Assembly (NCBI GenBank): GCA_028875725.1
Contig: JAPPCR010000005.1
Coordinates: 69,501-133,500 of the forward strand
DNA: 64,000 nucleotides
Source: Acidobacteriota bacterium
GTDB lineage: Bacteria; Acidobacteriota; Thermoanaerobaculia; Multivoradales; Multivoraceae
Direction of reading: 5' to 3'
Shown here: positions 19,682-29,057 of the stretch, piece by piece
Numbering within the stretch: the stretch's first letter is position 1
How the letters are laid out: every line of letters starts with the position of its first letter
Made by a program: the position numbers and the translations under genes
The notes under the pieces: model-generated
The model's database searches: none
What the model was told of the DNA's origin: nothing
Seen by the model: only the letters and a program-made list of their open reading frames with translations

Positions 19682-22600
19682 TCAACGCGCCGCGGACGAC
19701 GCGACCGCGGCTTCGGTCACCGGCGCCGAGCCGAGATCCTGGAGCGCGGTCACCTGCAGCAGGCTCTCGCGCAGCGCCTCGATGGCGTCCACCGCGGCCA
19801 TCGCCCCCGAGATCGTCGTCACGCACGGGATGTCGAACTTGAGCGCGGTCGTGCGGATCTCCATGTCGTCCTTGTACGACTCGCCGCCCAGCGGCGTGTT
19901 CACGATCAGGCCGACCTCGCCGTTGATCAGGTAGTCGACCACGTGCGGCCGTCCTTCGGCCACCTTGTTCACGCGCTGTGTCTCGATGCCCCGCTCGCTG
20001 AGGAACGAGGCGGTGCCGGCGGTGCACAGAAGTTCGAAGCCGAGGTCCCGCAGGCGCTCGGCGACTCGCAGCAGCGCCGGCTTGTCCCGGTCGTTGACCG
20101 ACAGGAAGGCGGCGCCGCTGTCGGGCAGCGCGTGACCGGCGCCCAGCCAGGCCTTGGCGAAGGCGCTGCCGAAGCTGCGGCCGATACCCATCACCTCGCC
20201 GGTCGACTTCATCTCCGGACCCAGGACCGGATCGACGCCCGGGAAGCGGTCGAACGGGAAGACCGGCGCCTTGACGAAGAAGCGGTCAACCGGGGGTTCC
20301 TCGACGAGACCGATCTCCTCCAGGGTCTCCCCGACCATGACCCGGGTGGCGATCTGCACCAGCGGCAGGCCGACCGCCTTGGCGATGAAGGGCACCGTCC
20401 GCGAGGCCCGGGGATTCACCTCCAGCACGTAGACCTCTCCGTCGTAGATCGCGAACTGCACGTTCATCAGGCCGACGACGCCCAGCCTCAGGGCCAGCCG
20501 CGTGGCGATGTCGCGCATCTTGTCGAGGTCCCCCTCGTCCACCCGGTAGGGCGGCAGCACCGCCGCCGAATCGCCGGAGTGGATGCCGGCCTCCTCAATG
20601 TGCTGCATGATGCCGCAGACGACCGCCCGCTCCCCGTCCGCCACCAGGTCGACGTCGACCTCGAAGGCGTCCTCGAGAAAGCGGTCGAGCAGCACCGGCC
20701 GCCCCGGCGAGACGTCGGCGGCACGGCGCATGTAGTTGATCAGCGTCGGCTGGTCGTAGCAGATCGACATCGCCCGGCCGCCGAGCACGTAGCTCGGCCG
20801 CACGACGACGGGATAGCCGATCTCGTCCGCCACCCGGCAGGCCTCGTCGAGCGACACCGCGGAGCCGTTGGCCGGCACCAGGATGTCCTCCTCCGCCAGG
20901 AGATCGCCGAAGCGCCGGCGGTCCTCGGCGAGGTCGATCGCCTCCGGCGACGTGCCCAGAATGGAGACGCCCGCGGCCTCGAGGCTGTGGGCAAGCTTGA
21001 GCGGAGTCTGGCCGCCGAGCTGGACGATCGCGCCCAGCGGCTGCTCGCGGCGATAGATCGCCATCACGTGCTCGAACGTCAGCGGCTCGAAGTAGAGCCG
21101 GTCCGAGGTGTCGTAGTCCGTCGAGACGGTTTCCGGGTTGCAGTTCACCATGATCGTCTCGTAGCCGGCCCGCCGGAGGGCGAAGACGGCGTGAACGCAG
21201 CAGTAGTCGAACTCGATCCCCTGGCCGATCCGGTTCGGCCCGGAGCCCAGGATCATCACCTTCCGGCGCTCGGTGGGCAGGGCCTCGTCCTCCACCCCGG
21301 GCGTCGAGTAGAGGTACGGGGTGACCGCCACGAACTCGGCGGCGCAGGTGTCGACGCGCTTGAAGACGCGGTCGAGCCCCCGCTTCGTGATCTCGCGGGC
21401 CACCAGGTCCTCCCCGCTTCCGAACAGCGAGGCGACCCGCTGATCGCTCAACCCGCTCAGCCGGGCCCGGCGGAGCAGCTCGTCCGGAGCGGATTCGAGG
21501 TCCCAGCAGGCGAGTTCCGCTTCGATCTCCACGACCGTCCGGATCTCGCGCAGGAACCACTGGTCGATGTCCGAGGCCGCGGCCACCTCGTCGACCGTCC
21601 AGCCCTGGCGCAGTGCGGCGAAGACCCCGAAGAGGCGCTGCCAGTTGGGCGTGCTGAGCCGCCGTCGTAGACCGACCGGATCGCTGACGAGCTCCTCCTG
21701 GCGCGGCCACGCCGCCTCCAGTTCCAGGCCGGAGAGACCCTTCATCAGCGCCTCGCGGAAGTTCCCGCCGATCGCCATCACCTCGCCCACCGACTTCATC
21801 GACGTGCCCAGGGTGCCGGCGGTGCGCTCGAACTTCTCGAACGCCCAGCGCGGGATCTTGACGACTGTGTAGTCGAGGGTCGGCTCGAAGGCCGCGTAGG
21901 TCTTTCCCGTGATGTCGTTCGAGATCTCGTCCAGGGTGTAGCCGACCGCCAGTTGCGCGGCGATCTTGGCGATCGGGAAACCGGTGGCCTTGGACGCCAG
22001 GGCCGAACTTCGCGACACCCTCGGGTTCATCTCGATCACGACGCGCCGCCCGCTGCCCTGCTCTACCGCGAACTGGATGTTCGAGCCCCCGGTCGCGACG
22101 CCCACCTTCCGGATCACGGTGAAGGCGTCGTCGCGCATGTCCTGGTACTCGGGATCGGACAGCGTCTGCTGCGGCGCCACAGTGATCGAGTCGCCCGTGT
22201 GCACGCCCATCGGATCGACGTTCTCGACCGAACAGACGACGATCGCGTTGTCGGCCACGTCGCGCATCACTTCGAGCTCGAACTCCTTCCAGCCCAGAAC
22301 CGACTGCTCGATCAGGGCGGTCGAGGCCGGACTCGCCTGCAGGGCGCGGACGATCACGTCGTCGATCTCGTCGCGGTTGAACACGACGCCGCCGCCCTCG
22401 CCTCCCAGCGTGAAGCTCGGCCGGACGATGACCGGGAAGCCCAGGCGGTCGATGATCCTCCGCGCGTCCTCAAGCGTGCTCGCGATACCGCTCTCCGGCA
22501 CCTCGAGACCGGCCTCCACCATGGCCCGCTTGAAGAGCAGGCGGTCCTCACCCAGGCGCAGAGCCTCGATCCCCGCGCCGAGCAGCTTCATCCCGGACTC

Positions 22601-22927
22601 CTCGAGCGCGCCGGACTCTTCCAGCGCCAGGGTCAGGTTGATCCCGGTCTGGCCGCCGACGGTCGGCAGCAGCGCGTCCGGCCGCTCGCGCTCGATGATC
22701 TTCATCGCCACGTCGGGCACGAGGGGCTCGACGTAGGTCGCGTCCGCGATCTCCGGATCCGTCATGATCGTCGCCGGGTTCGAGTTGACGAGGATGACCC
22801 GGTAGCCCTCCCGGCGCAGGACACGGCAGGCCTGGGTGCCGGAGTAGTCGAACTCGCACGCCTGGCCTATGACGATGGGCCCCGAGCCGAAGATCAGGAT
22901 CGACTCGATGTCCGTCCGCTTCGGCAT
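19682..22927 (-). CDS. carB: Carbamoyl-phosphate synthase, large subunit
   Basis: A 1081-residue protein starting at [17 protein letters not shown]. Two ATP-grasp halves are visible ([20 protein letters not shown] in the first, [20 protein letters not shown] in the second), followed by the C-terminal MGS-like allosteric domain (about residues 945-1065). With CarA it makes carbamoyl phosphate from glutamine, bicarbonate and two ATP for pyrimidines and arginine. Length is normal (about 1070). It is separated from carA by the LolC-like gene and a 385-base gap, so it may have its own promoter. Confidence 0.97.
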   Translation of the reverse strand: MPKRTDIESILIFGSGPIVIGQACEFDYSGTQACRVLRREGYRVILVNSNPATIMTDPEIADATYVEPLVPDVAMKIIERERPDALLPTVGGQTGINLTLALEESGALEESGMKLLGAGIEALRLGEDRLLFKRAMVEAGLEVPESGIASTLEDARRIIDRLGFPVIVRPSFTLGGEGGGVVFNRDEIDDVIVRALQASPASTALIEQSVLGWKEFELEVMRDVADNAIVVCSVENVDPMGVHTGDSITVAPQQTLSDPEYQDMRDDAFTVIRKVGVATGGSNIQFAVEQGSGRRVVIEMNPRVSRSSALASKATGFPIAKIAAQLAVGYTLDEISNDITGKTYAAFEPTLDYTVVKIPRWAFEKFERTAGTLGTSMKSVGEVMAIGGNFREALMKGLSGLELEAAWPRQEELVSDPVGLRRRLSTPNWQRLFGVFAALRQGWTVDEVAAASDIDQWFLREIRTVVEIEAELACWDLESAPDELLRRARLSGLSDQRVASLFGSGEDLVAREITKRGLDRVFKRVDTCAAEFVAVTPYLYSTPGVEDEALPTERRKVMILGSGPNRIGQGIEFDYCCVHAVFALRRAGYETIMVNCNPETVSTDYDTSDRLYFEPLTFEHVMAIYRREQPLGAIVQLGGQTPLKLAHSLEAAGVSILGTSPEAIDLAEDRRRFGDLLAEEDILVPANGSAVSLDEACRVADEIGYPVVVRPSYVLGGRAMSICYDQPTLINYMRRAADVSPGRPVLLDRFLEDAFEVDVDLVADGERAVVCGIMQHIEEAGIHSGDSAAVLPPYRVDEGDLDKMRDIATRLALRLGVVGLMNVQFAIYDGEVYVLEVNPRASRTVPFIAKAVGLPLVQIATRVMVGETLEEIGLVEEPPVDRFFVKAPVFPFDRFPGVDPVLGPEMKSTGEVMGIGRSFGSAFAKAWLGAGHALPDSGAAFLSVNDRDKPALLRVAERLRDLGFELLCTAGTASFLSERGIETQRVNKVAEGRPHVVDYLINGEVGLIVNTPLGGESYKDDMEIRTTALKFDIPCVTTISGAMAAVDAIEALRESLLQVTALQDLGSAPVTEAAVASSAAR

Positions 22928-23312
22928 GAGCGCGCGGAGTGTACAGGCAAACCGGACGCGTTCCCGGATCGCGGCGCGTACCGAAAACACGACGCGGAGG
23001 AAACACTTTGGCGCCGGGTCGCGTATACTTCTTGTCAGAGGCGGCACCGAACCACAGGCAAGGATCGATCGGCAACCGGCCAATCGACTTCGCGCCCTGG
23101 CTCCCGTGCCGTCACCCACCGGGTCGCGACTGGACGCGTCCGCGTCCAGCGAAACTGCAACCCACCCCCGGACACAGTCCGGACCTGCCCTAAACCCTCA
23201 ACTTCCGCTCAGCGGCCACGGGCTGACTGAGACGCGATTCACACCCGGGAGGGGTTGCTTTCCAGCAGCCCCTCCTTCCACGTCTGGCCGGCGGCTTCGG
23301 CGGCCGGTTCGG
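22928..23312. other. 385-base gap upstream of carB with several hairpins, no gene seen
   Basis: No convincing coding sequence. Three palindromes stand out: CTGGACGC-GTCC-GCGTCCAG at 23130-23149 (perfect eight pairs), CCGGAC-ACA-GTCCGG at about 23168-23182, and the long hairpin at 23248-23275. GTATAC at about 23031 could be part of a promoter, but no full -35/-10 pair is evident. The position in front of carB makes a pyrimidine- or arginine-responsive leader conceivable. Confidence 0.4.
23248..23275 (-). terminator. Twelve-base-pair hairpin downstream of the LolC-like gene
   Basis: GGAGGGGTTGCT, loop TTCC, AGCAGCCCCTCC: twelve pairs with one G-T wobble, 38 bases past the permease stop at 23313. 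The long GC stem fits a terminator for the carA/permease transcript, but no T-run follows on the minus strand. Confidence 0.5.
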
Positions 23313-24557
23313 CTACTCCCAGTGGAGAGCCCGCGCCGGCTCGAGCGACGCCGCCAGCCGGGCAGGCCACCAGCACGCGAGCCCGACGACGAGGAGGCTG
23401 AAGCCGGCCACGGCCAGCAGGTCCAGCGGCCGCACGTCGAACGGAACGCTGCTGATGAAGTAGATCTCCGCCACGCCAGGATCGAACCGTACGAGTTCGT
23501 AGCGGGTGATGATCACGCTGACCAGCGAACCGAGCAGCAGACCGAGGCCGGTGCCCGCGGCGCCCAGACTCAACCCGCAGGCCAGGAACACTCGTCTGAG
23601 CCGTCGCGGGCCAAGCCCCAGCGCCCCGAGCACCGCCGTGTCCCTGCCCCGCTCCCGCACCATGACGACCAGCGCAGCGGCGATGTTGAAGGTCGACACC
23701 AGCACGATCAGGCCCAGCACCAGGAACAGGCCCCACTTCTGCAGCCGAAGCGCCGCGAAGATCTCCCGGTTGCCCCGGCGCCAGTCGGTGACCAGCGCAT
23801 CGCCGCCCACCAACTCCTCGATTCTCCCGTGCACGACCGACGGGTCGGCGCCCGGCGACGTCGCCACTTCCAGGACCACTCCGACCGCGCCGAGGGCCTC
23901 GACTGCGTCCCGGTGGAGGACGGCGTACCTCCGGTCGTACTCGGAGAACCCGGTCTCGAAGGCCCCGGCGACCCGGAGCGTGCGGTAGGCGAAGCGCGGC
24001 TGGCCCGAGGATGAACCCACGATCGCCGTCAGGCGCAGCAGGTCCCCGCGCGCCGCGCCAAGCGTCCGCTCGAGCTGGCGGCCGAGCACGATCGCGTCGA
24101 TGCCGTCGGCGTTCCGTCCAAGTTCTTCGTCGCCGGCCCCGAAGGAGGAAGCCCCCGGCAGGACGCCCCGGAACCAGACGTCCACGCCGGCCGGATTCGT
24201 CCCGCTCGCCAGCGCGCCCTGACCGGCCAGCGTGACGCCGACCCGCTCCACTCCGGGCAGCCGTCGCAGTCGACCCGCCGTTTCGTCGGCCGCGGCGAGA
24301 TCCCCCGCGGCTTCACCCAGGGGCGTGACGACCAGAGGCCCGCTCTGAAGCAGCCGCGTCTCGACGGAGCCCGTGTAACCGCTCATCAGCGCCATCGAGA
24401 CAACCATCGCCGCCACACCCAGACCGGTCGACCCGAGGGCCGACCTCGCCGTTCCCGTCAGAAGCCGGCTTCGTCCCCCGAGCAGGTAGCGCGCGGCGAT
24501 CCACCAGACCACCCGGCGGCCCCGCGCCGAAGCGCCCGACTCGTGGGCATCAACCAC
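23313..24557 (-). CDS. LolC/LolE-type ABC transporter permease (FtsX/MacB fold)
   Basis: About 414 residues. After a short cytoplasmic N-terminus (WWIAARYLLGGRSR, the LolC-type start) comes a transmembrane helix, then a periplasmic domain of about 220 residues. Three C-terminal helices follow, with FxxxLGLIVLVSTFNIAAALVVMV and ALGLGPRRLRRVFLACG, the FtsX-family coupling region. LolCDE releases lipoproteins from the inner membrane. No LolD ATPase is adjacent, so a different FtsX-type exporter is possible. A GTG at 24557 (eight-base overlap with carA) is preferred; a TTG at 24578 would add seven residues. Confidence 0.82.
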   Translation of the reverse strand: MVDAHESGASARGRRVVWWIAARYLLGGRSRLLTGTARSALGSTGLGVAAMVVSMALMSGYTGSVETRLLQSGPLVVTPLGEAAGDLAAADETAGRLRRLPGVERVGVTLAGQGALASGTNPAGVDVWFRGVLPGASSFGAGDEELGRNADGIDAIVLGRQLERTLGAARGDLLRLTAIVGSSSGQPRFAYRTLRVAGAFETGFSEYDRRYAVLHRDAVEALGAVGVVLEVATSPGADPSVVHGRIEELVGGDALVTDWRRGNREIFAALRLQKWGLFLVLGLIVLVSTFNIAAALVVMVRERGRDTAVLGALGLGPRRLRRVFLACGLSLGAAGTGLGLLLGSLVSVIITRYELVRFDPGVAEIYFISSVPFDVRPLDLLAVAGFSLLVVGLACWWPARLAASLEPARALHWE

Positions 24558-25620
24558 AGACGTCGAGGAACTCCCCAAACAGTCGCGCGGCGTCGTGCGG
24601 CCCCGGCGCCGCCTCCGGGTGGTACTGGACCGAGAAGATCGGCCGTCCGGTCGCCTTGAAGGCCTCTACCGTTCCATCGTTCAGATTGATCGCCGCCACC
24701 TGGCAGTCGTCGGGAAGGCTGTCGCCGGCGAGCGCGAAGCCATGGTTCTGGCTCGTGATGGAAACCTCGCCGGTCTCCTCGTCCCGGACCGGCTGGTTGC
24801 CGCCGTGATGCCCGAACTTCAGCTTGAACGTCGTGCCGCCCAGCGCCAGACCCAGGAGCTGGTGGCCGAGACAGATACCGAACAGCGGCGTCCTGGAGTC
24901 GATCAATTCCCGCACCTCGCCGATGATCTCCTGGAGCGGTTCCGGGTCTCCCGGTCCGTTCGAGAGCACCACGCCGTCGACCTCCAGGGCGAGGCACTCG
25001 CGAGCCGGCGTGCGCGCCGGCAGCACGACGACCCGGGCGCCCTGCCGGACCAGCGAGCGAAGGATGTTCCGCTTGACGCCGAAGTCGTACACCGCCAGGC
25101 GGACCTTCTCCTCGCCCTCCGGCTCGAGCTCGTACGGCGCCTCGCAGGTCACCTCGTCGACCAGGGCCCGCCCCTCCATCGTCGGCTGCCGCCGCACTTC
25201 CTCGACCAGCTCGGCGTCCGGCCGGTCGCAACTCGTGATCAACCCCCGCATGGCGCCGTGGTCGCGCAGGCGCCGCACCGCGGCCCGCGTGTCGATGCCC
25301 GCGAGCGCCGGCACGCCCGCCGCGTTCAGGTAAGCGCCCAGCTCGCCATCGCCCAGTCCCGAGCGGCGGGCCGTGAACTCGCGGACGACGAACCCTTCCA
25401 CCCAGATCCGGTGCGACTCCTCCGCGTCGTCGTACGTCCCGTAGTTGCCAATGTGAGGCTGGGTCATGATCACGATCTGACCCCGATAGGAGGGGTCCGT
25501 CAGGATCTCCTGGTAGCCCGTCATCGACGTGTTGAAGACGACCTCCGCGAAGCGGCTGCCCTCGACCAGGCTCTCGCCGTGAAAGACGGAACCGTCCTCG
25601 AGAATCAGACGACCCGTCAC
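24550..25620 (-). CDS. carA: Carbamoyl-phosphate synthase, small (glutaminase) subunit
   Basis: A 356-residue protein. The N-terminal CPSase domain (LILEDGSVFHGES, FNTSMTGYQEILTDPSY) is followed by a class I glutamine amidotransferase with nucleophile Cys in GICLGHQLL and the catalytic pair in VQYHPEAAPGPHD. It supplies ammonia to CarB. The GTG start overlaps the epimerase stop (GTGA); the frame continues open upstream for 265 codons but that part is antisense-like sequence over meaB. Co-transcribed with meaB and the epimerase. Confidence 0.97.
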   Translation of the reverse strand: MTGRLILEDGSVFHGESLVEGSRFAEVVFNTSMTGYQEILTDPSYRGQIVIMTQPHIGNYGTYDDAEESHRIWVEGFVVREFTARRSGLGDGELGAYLNAAGVPALAGIDTRAAVRRLRDHGAMRGLITSCDRPDAELVEEVRRQPTMEGRALVDEVTCEAPYELEPEGEEKVRLAVYDFGVKRNILRSLVRQGARVVVLPARTPARECLALEVDGVVLSNGPGDPEPLQEIIGEVRELIDSRTPLFGICLGHQLLGLALGGTTFKLKFGHHGGNQPVRDEETGEVSITSQNHGFALAGDSLPDDCQVAAINLNDGTVEAFKATGRPIFSVQYHPEAAPGPHDAARLFGEFLDVCG

Positions 25621-26018
25621 CGCGCCGGCTCCGACAGTTCCAGCAGCACGCCGCCGGCGCTCTTCGGGTGGACGAACTGAACCGTGGCGCCCTCGGCGCC
25701 GGGGCCGGGCCGCTCGCGCAGGAGAGACAGGCCGTCCTCCCGCAGCTTCCCGTCGTCCTCGTGAACGTCGTCGCTCCGCATGCAGAGGTGGTGTATGCCC
25801 GGGCCGCGGCGCTCGAGGAAGCGCCCCACCGGAGAATCGTTCGACAGCGGCTCCAGGAGTTCGATCCGCGTGCCGCCGCAGGGGATCATCGCTACCCGCA
25901 CTCCTTCGTGCTCGACCACCTCGATCGCAGCGATCTCCAAGCCCAGCTTCTCGTAGAACGCTCTCGCCTCTTCGATGGAAGGGACGGCGATCGCGACATG
26001 GTCCAGACCCGTGATCAT
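25617..26018 (-). CDS. mce: Methylmalonyl-CoA epimerase
   Basis: A 133-residue vicinal-oxygen-chelate protein: GLDHVAIAVPSIEEARAFYEKLGL at the start, RIELLEPL, GIHHLCM with the second metal His, and VQFVHPKSAGGVLLEL at the end, the standard epimerase signature. It interconverts (S)- and (R)-methylmalonyl-CoA between the carboxylase and the mutase. It lies two bases after meaB and overlaps carA by four, so it is part of one transcript. Confidence 0.95.
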   Translation of the reverse strand: MITGLDHVAIAVPSIEEARAFYEKLGLEIAAIEVVEHEGVRVAMIPCGGTRIELLEPLSNDSPVGRFLERRGPGIHHLCMRSDDVHEDDGKLREDGLSLLRERPGPGAEGATVQFVHPKSAGGVLLELSEPAR

Positions 26019-26020
26019 TG

Positions 26021-27079
26021 CTATGCGCCTCGGTGTTGCCGGAATCCGCCGACGAACTCGCCGACCAACCGGTCCGCCAGATCGTAGGGATCGACCGGAT
26101 CACGGGGATCGCTGGCCGGCCCGGCTTCCAGCGGCGCCCGATTCTGCTGCGAATCGGCCTCCCCGTCCAGCGCCTTCGAAGCGCTGGCCGCGAGGAGCGT
26201 CCGCGCGAACCGGTCGTCGTCGATCGAACACATGGCGAGCCGCAGGACCTCGGCGCGGTACAGGTCGAGCACCCGGCGCCGCAGGCGGGCCGCCCGCCGG
26301 TCGCGAATCTCGCCTCCGGCCCGCAGCCGTTCGAAACACGCGGACACCGCGTCCAGGACCTCCGCCGCGCCTTCGTCCGTCCGCGCCACGGTTGGCAGCA
26401 CAGCCGGCGGCTCGCCACCGGCTCCGTCCGCCAGGTCGAGCATCTCCACGATCGACCGCCGAGCGGCGGCGGCGCCCGGCAGATCGCTCTTGTTGACGAC
26501 GAACACGTCCGCGATCTCCATCGTCCCGCTCTTGATCGCCTGAACGCCGTCGCCCAGACCGGGCGCCGTCACCAGGACCACCAGGTCCGAGTTCCGGCGA
26601 ATGGCGGTCTGGGCCTGCCCGGTCCCCACGGTCTCCACCAGAATCCAGGGAAAGCCCGCGGCATCGAGCAGGTCGGTCGCCGCGGCAGCGGCCTGCGCCA
26701 GTCCCCCGCCGGCGCCGCGCGAGGCCATCGAGCGGATGAAGACGGCCGGATCGGTTTCCAGGTCGGACATCCGCACCCGGTCGCCGAGCACGGCGCCGCC
26801 GGTCAGCGGGCTGGTCGGATCGAAGGCGAGCACCGCCACCGGGTCCCCCCGTTGCCGAAGTTCCCGGGCCAGAGCGGCCGTCAAGGTGCTCTTGCCGACT
26901 CCGGGCGGTCCGGTCAGGCCGATCGTCATCGCGCGGCCGGCGCGCCGCCAGGCCGTCCTCGCGAGGGCCTGCGTATCCACGCCGCCCTCGATCGCGGTCA
27001 GAGCCCGGCCCAGCCGCCGGGTCTCGCGCCAGGGCTCGGGGTCGTCCAGCCAGGCGTCGGCAGTCCGATCGACGCTCAC
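26021..27079 (-). CDS. meaB: MeaB/ArgK-type G-protein chaperone of methylmalonyl-CoA mutase
   Basis: A 352-residue P-loop GTPase of the G3E group: GLTGPPGVGKSTLTAAL (Walker A), LAFDPTSPLTGGAVLGDRVRM, VETVGTGQ and NKSDLPG. MeaB gates cofactor loading and protects adenosylcobalamin in the mutase. The GTG start at 27079 overlaps the SpoIID stop (GTGA), and VSVDRTADAW is a sensible N-terminus. The mutase large subunit is encoded 7 kb away on the opposite strand. Confidence 0.95.
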   Translation of the reverse strand: MSVDRTADAWLDDPEPWRETRRLGRALTAIEGGVDTQALARTAWRRAGRAMTIGLTGPPGVGKSTLTAALARELRQRGDPVAVLAFDPTSPLTGGAVLGDRVRMSDLETDPAVFIRSMASRGAGGGLAQAAAAATDLLDAAGFPWILVETVGTGQAQTAIRRNSDLVVLVTAPGLGDGVQAIKSGTMEIADVFVVNKSDLPGAAAARRSIVEMLDLADGAGGEPPAVLPTVARTDEGAAEVLDAVSACFERLRAGGEIRDRRAARLRRRVLDLYRAEVLRLAMCSIDDDRFARTLLAASASKALDGEADSQQNRAPLEAGPASDPRDPVDPYDLADRLVGEFVGGFRQHRGA

Positions 27080-28929
27080 GATGAGAAACTGCCGATCTCG
27101 ACCGCGCCGTAGTAGTGCCAGAGGATCTCCCGGTAGGTCAAACCGCGCTGCGCCATGAGGTACGCGCCGACCTGGCACATGCCGACGCCATGGCCGCGGC
27201 CGCGGCCGGCGAAGCGCCAGCCGGGAACGCCGCCGTCGCCCGCTTCGGCGGTCACCCGGACGAGGTGTTCGGGGATGTCGAGCAGCCAGCGGATGGCCAG
27301 ACCCTGGAGTTCCACCGTGCCCTTTTCACCGATCAGGTCGATGCGGGCCACCCGACCCGAGACGCCGCGCTCGAGCACTCTCATGGACCTGAGCCCCAGG
27401 CCGGGGAAACGCTTCTCGACCGCGGCGCGCAGTGAACCGTGGGAACGCCAGAGCGACCACGGTTCCGCTTTCGGCTGATCTCCAAGCCTCGGCGTCTCGT
27501 GAACGACCAGCACCACCTGGCCGCGGACCAGGTAGACGCGCAGCCGGTCGCCCGGCGCGGCCGTCAGGGACGGTGCCGGGACGCCGAGCTCGCCAGGGGG
27601 CGTCCCAAGCGGAACCTCGGTCACCAACAGAGCCGACTCGGCTGCCAACGGCACCAGCCGGCGGCGACCCTGCTGGCGCAGGTCGAGCCAGCCGCCGTCG
27701 AGGCCGCCCAGGCTCCCTTCGACAACTTCCAGATCGCCGCCGGAACGGGCGCGGTCCAGTCGCTCATCGACCCGTCTCTCGCGCACACTTCGAACGCCGA
27801 CCGACCTCAACAGGTGCCTTGCGGGCGAGCCCTCGGCGCCGCCCCCCAGGGTCACGACTCCCCCTTCGACACAGGCCGTTGCCATGGGGCCCCCGCCCGC
27901 CAGAAGAGGGAAGACGTGATCGACGAGCTCCGTGCTGCCGCCGCAACTCGCCGTGAACAGAGCCTCCTGAAGCGCTCCGTCACGAAGCAGGATCTCGCCG
28001 CCGGTCGCCGCGATCGCGCGGTCCGAGACGGGGTGCTCAACCTCCAGGCCGCCGTAGACCTGGCACAGCGGCGTGGCGCAGAGGTCGTACCCCTCCTCTT
28101 CGAACTCGCCCAGGCGCTTTACCGCGTAAGTGCGCGCGGCCACGGCCTGCGCCTTGATCGCCTCGAGCTCCGGGTACAGGTCCGGACCGAGCTCGACCGG
28201 TACGACGCCGCGCAGGTAGTCCTCGAGCGGCGCCGCGTTGACGACATTCAGTCCGGCTCGATCGCTCAGGAAGACCTCGAGCGCTCCCCGGTAACGGCGA
28301 CCGAGGATGCGAACGACACCGTCGGCCGACTCGAGCCGCAGCCTCCGTCCGACAACCCTGCCGATCCCGTCGACCTCGAAGCCCGGCTCCTCCAGAACCT
28401 GGCCCTCGATGGTGATCCAGACGTCGTCGAACCCTTCGACATGAAGGCGGCCGCGAGCCTGCTCCGCCGCCTCCCGGTCAGCGAAGCGTCCCACCCGGAC
28501 CCGGTACAGGCCGGTGCCCGCGTCGAGCACCGAGTCAGCCCGCTGATCGAGCAGATCCGCCAGCCGGCCGGCCAGCTTCTCCGCCTGCACCCGATCCCTC
28601 AACGCCGCCACCTGCAGGCGATGGACTCCCGGGCTCGCCGTCCCCGGCGCCGCCAGCACCTCAAAGGAACCGGCAACCTCGTACCGCCGGCCCGCATCGT
28701 CCGCTAGCCACGAAGGCCCGTCGCAGCAGGCAACCTCGACCCGCTCGAGGTCCGTGGCCAGCCCCAGCCGAATCTCCTCCGGCAGAACGATCGACGGAGG
28801 AGACGTCGCCGCACCGGGATGCACTGCCGACGCCGTCGCCAGCAGCAGACAGGCCACGGCGACCAGCCCAAGGTTGGTCAGGTACCGCTTGACGGTCTGT
28901 GACCCGCGTACTCCCATCGCCTGTTCCAT
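27076..28929 (-). CDS. SpoIID/LytB-domain protein with SPOR domain
   Basis: A 617-residue protein. Signal peptide/anchor at residues 15-36 (YLTNLGLVAVACLLLATASA). A SPOR peptidoglycan-binding domain follows at about 95-172 (LQVAALRDRVQAEKLAGRL ... YRVRVGRFADREAAEQARGRL). The SpoIID domain comprises YLRGVVPVELGPDLYPELEAIKAQAVAARTYA, CQVYGG and TASCGGSTE, ending with GRGHGVGMCQVGAYLMA. SpoIID proteins are lytic transglycosylases acting on denuded glycan. In a non-sporulating diderm the SPOR domain suggests work at the division site. The segment between TASCGGST and the C-terminal motif is unusually long (about 250 residues). Confidence 0.9.
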   Translation of the reverse strand: MEQAMGVRGSQTVKRYLTNLGLVAVACLLLATASAVHPGAATSPPSIVLPEEIRLGLATDLERVEVACCDGPSWLADDAGRRYEVAGSFEVLAAPGTASPGVHRLQVAALRDRVQAEKLAGRLADLLDQRADSVLDAGTGLYRVRVGRFADREAAEQARGRLHVEGFDDVWITIEGQVLEEPGFEVDGIGRVVGRRLRLESADGVVRILGRRYRGALEVFLSDRAGLNVVNAAPLEDYLRGVVPVELGPDLYPELEAIKAQAVAARTYAVKRLGEFEEEGYDLCATPLCQVYGGLEVEHPVSDRAIAATGGEILLRDGALQEALFTASCGGSTELVDHVFPLLAGGGPMATACVEGGVVTLGGGAEGSPARHLLRSVGVRSVRERRVDERLDRARSGGDLEVVEGSLGGLDGGWLDLRQQGRRRLVPLAAESALLVTEVPLGTPPGELGVPAPSLTAAPGDRLRVYLVRGQVVLVVHETPRLGDQPKAEPWSLWRSHGSLRAAVEKRFPGLGLRSMRVLERGVSGRVARIDLIGEKGTVELQGLAIRWLLDIPEHLVRVTAEAGDGGVPGWRFAGRGRGHGVGMCQVGAYLMAQRGLTYREILWHYYGAVEIGSFSS

Positions 28930-28950
28930 ACGTTATTGGAAATACGTCCG

Positions 28951-28976
28951 GATGCCGGTCGGAAGGCCGACGCACC
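28951..28976. repeat. Short hairpin repeat, copy A
   Basis: GATGC-(CG)-GTCGG-AAGG-CCGAC-GCACC: a five-pair upper stem with a four-base loop, a two-base bulge, and a lower stem of four pairs out of five. Copy B at 54566-54591 has the same plan with GCCGG/CCGGC in the upper stem, so the difference is compensated. It lies between the SpoIID start and the DnaC-like stop. Confidence 0.65.
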
Positions 28977-28980
28977 GGCG

Positions 28981-29036
28981 CCCAACCCCCAGACTCCGAG
29001 AAGGCGTGAGCGTCCGCTGGGACCCTCCCCCCTCCG
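28981..29036 (+). repeat. Partial copy of the inverted-repeat element (right end only)
   Basis: The 20-base stretch GAGCGTCCGCTGGGACCCTC is identical to the right end of copy 2 (39604-39623), and the preceding CCCAACCCC block also matches. The left arm is missing, so the long terminal stem cannot form. It directly follows the short hairpin repeat. Confidence 0.6.
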
Positions 29037-29057
29037 GCCGATGCCGCGAGACGGGTG

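Noticed and set aside
24550..26418. A 622-residue carA fusion including an extra N-terminal part
   Set aside because: The extra part is an out-of-frame reading of the epimerase and meaB; a GTG with four-base overlap gives a normal-length CarA.
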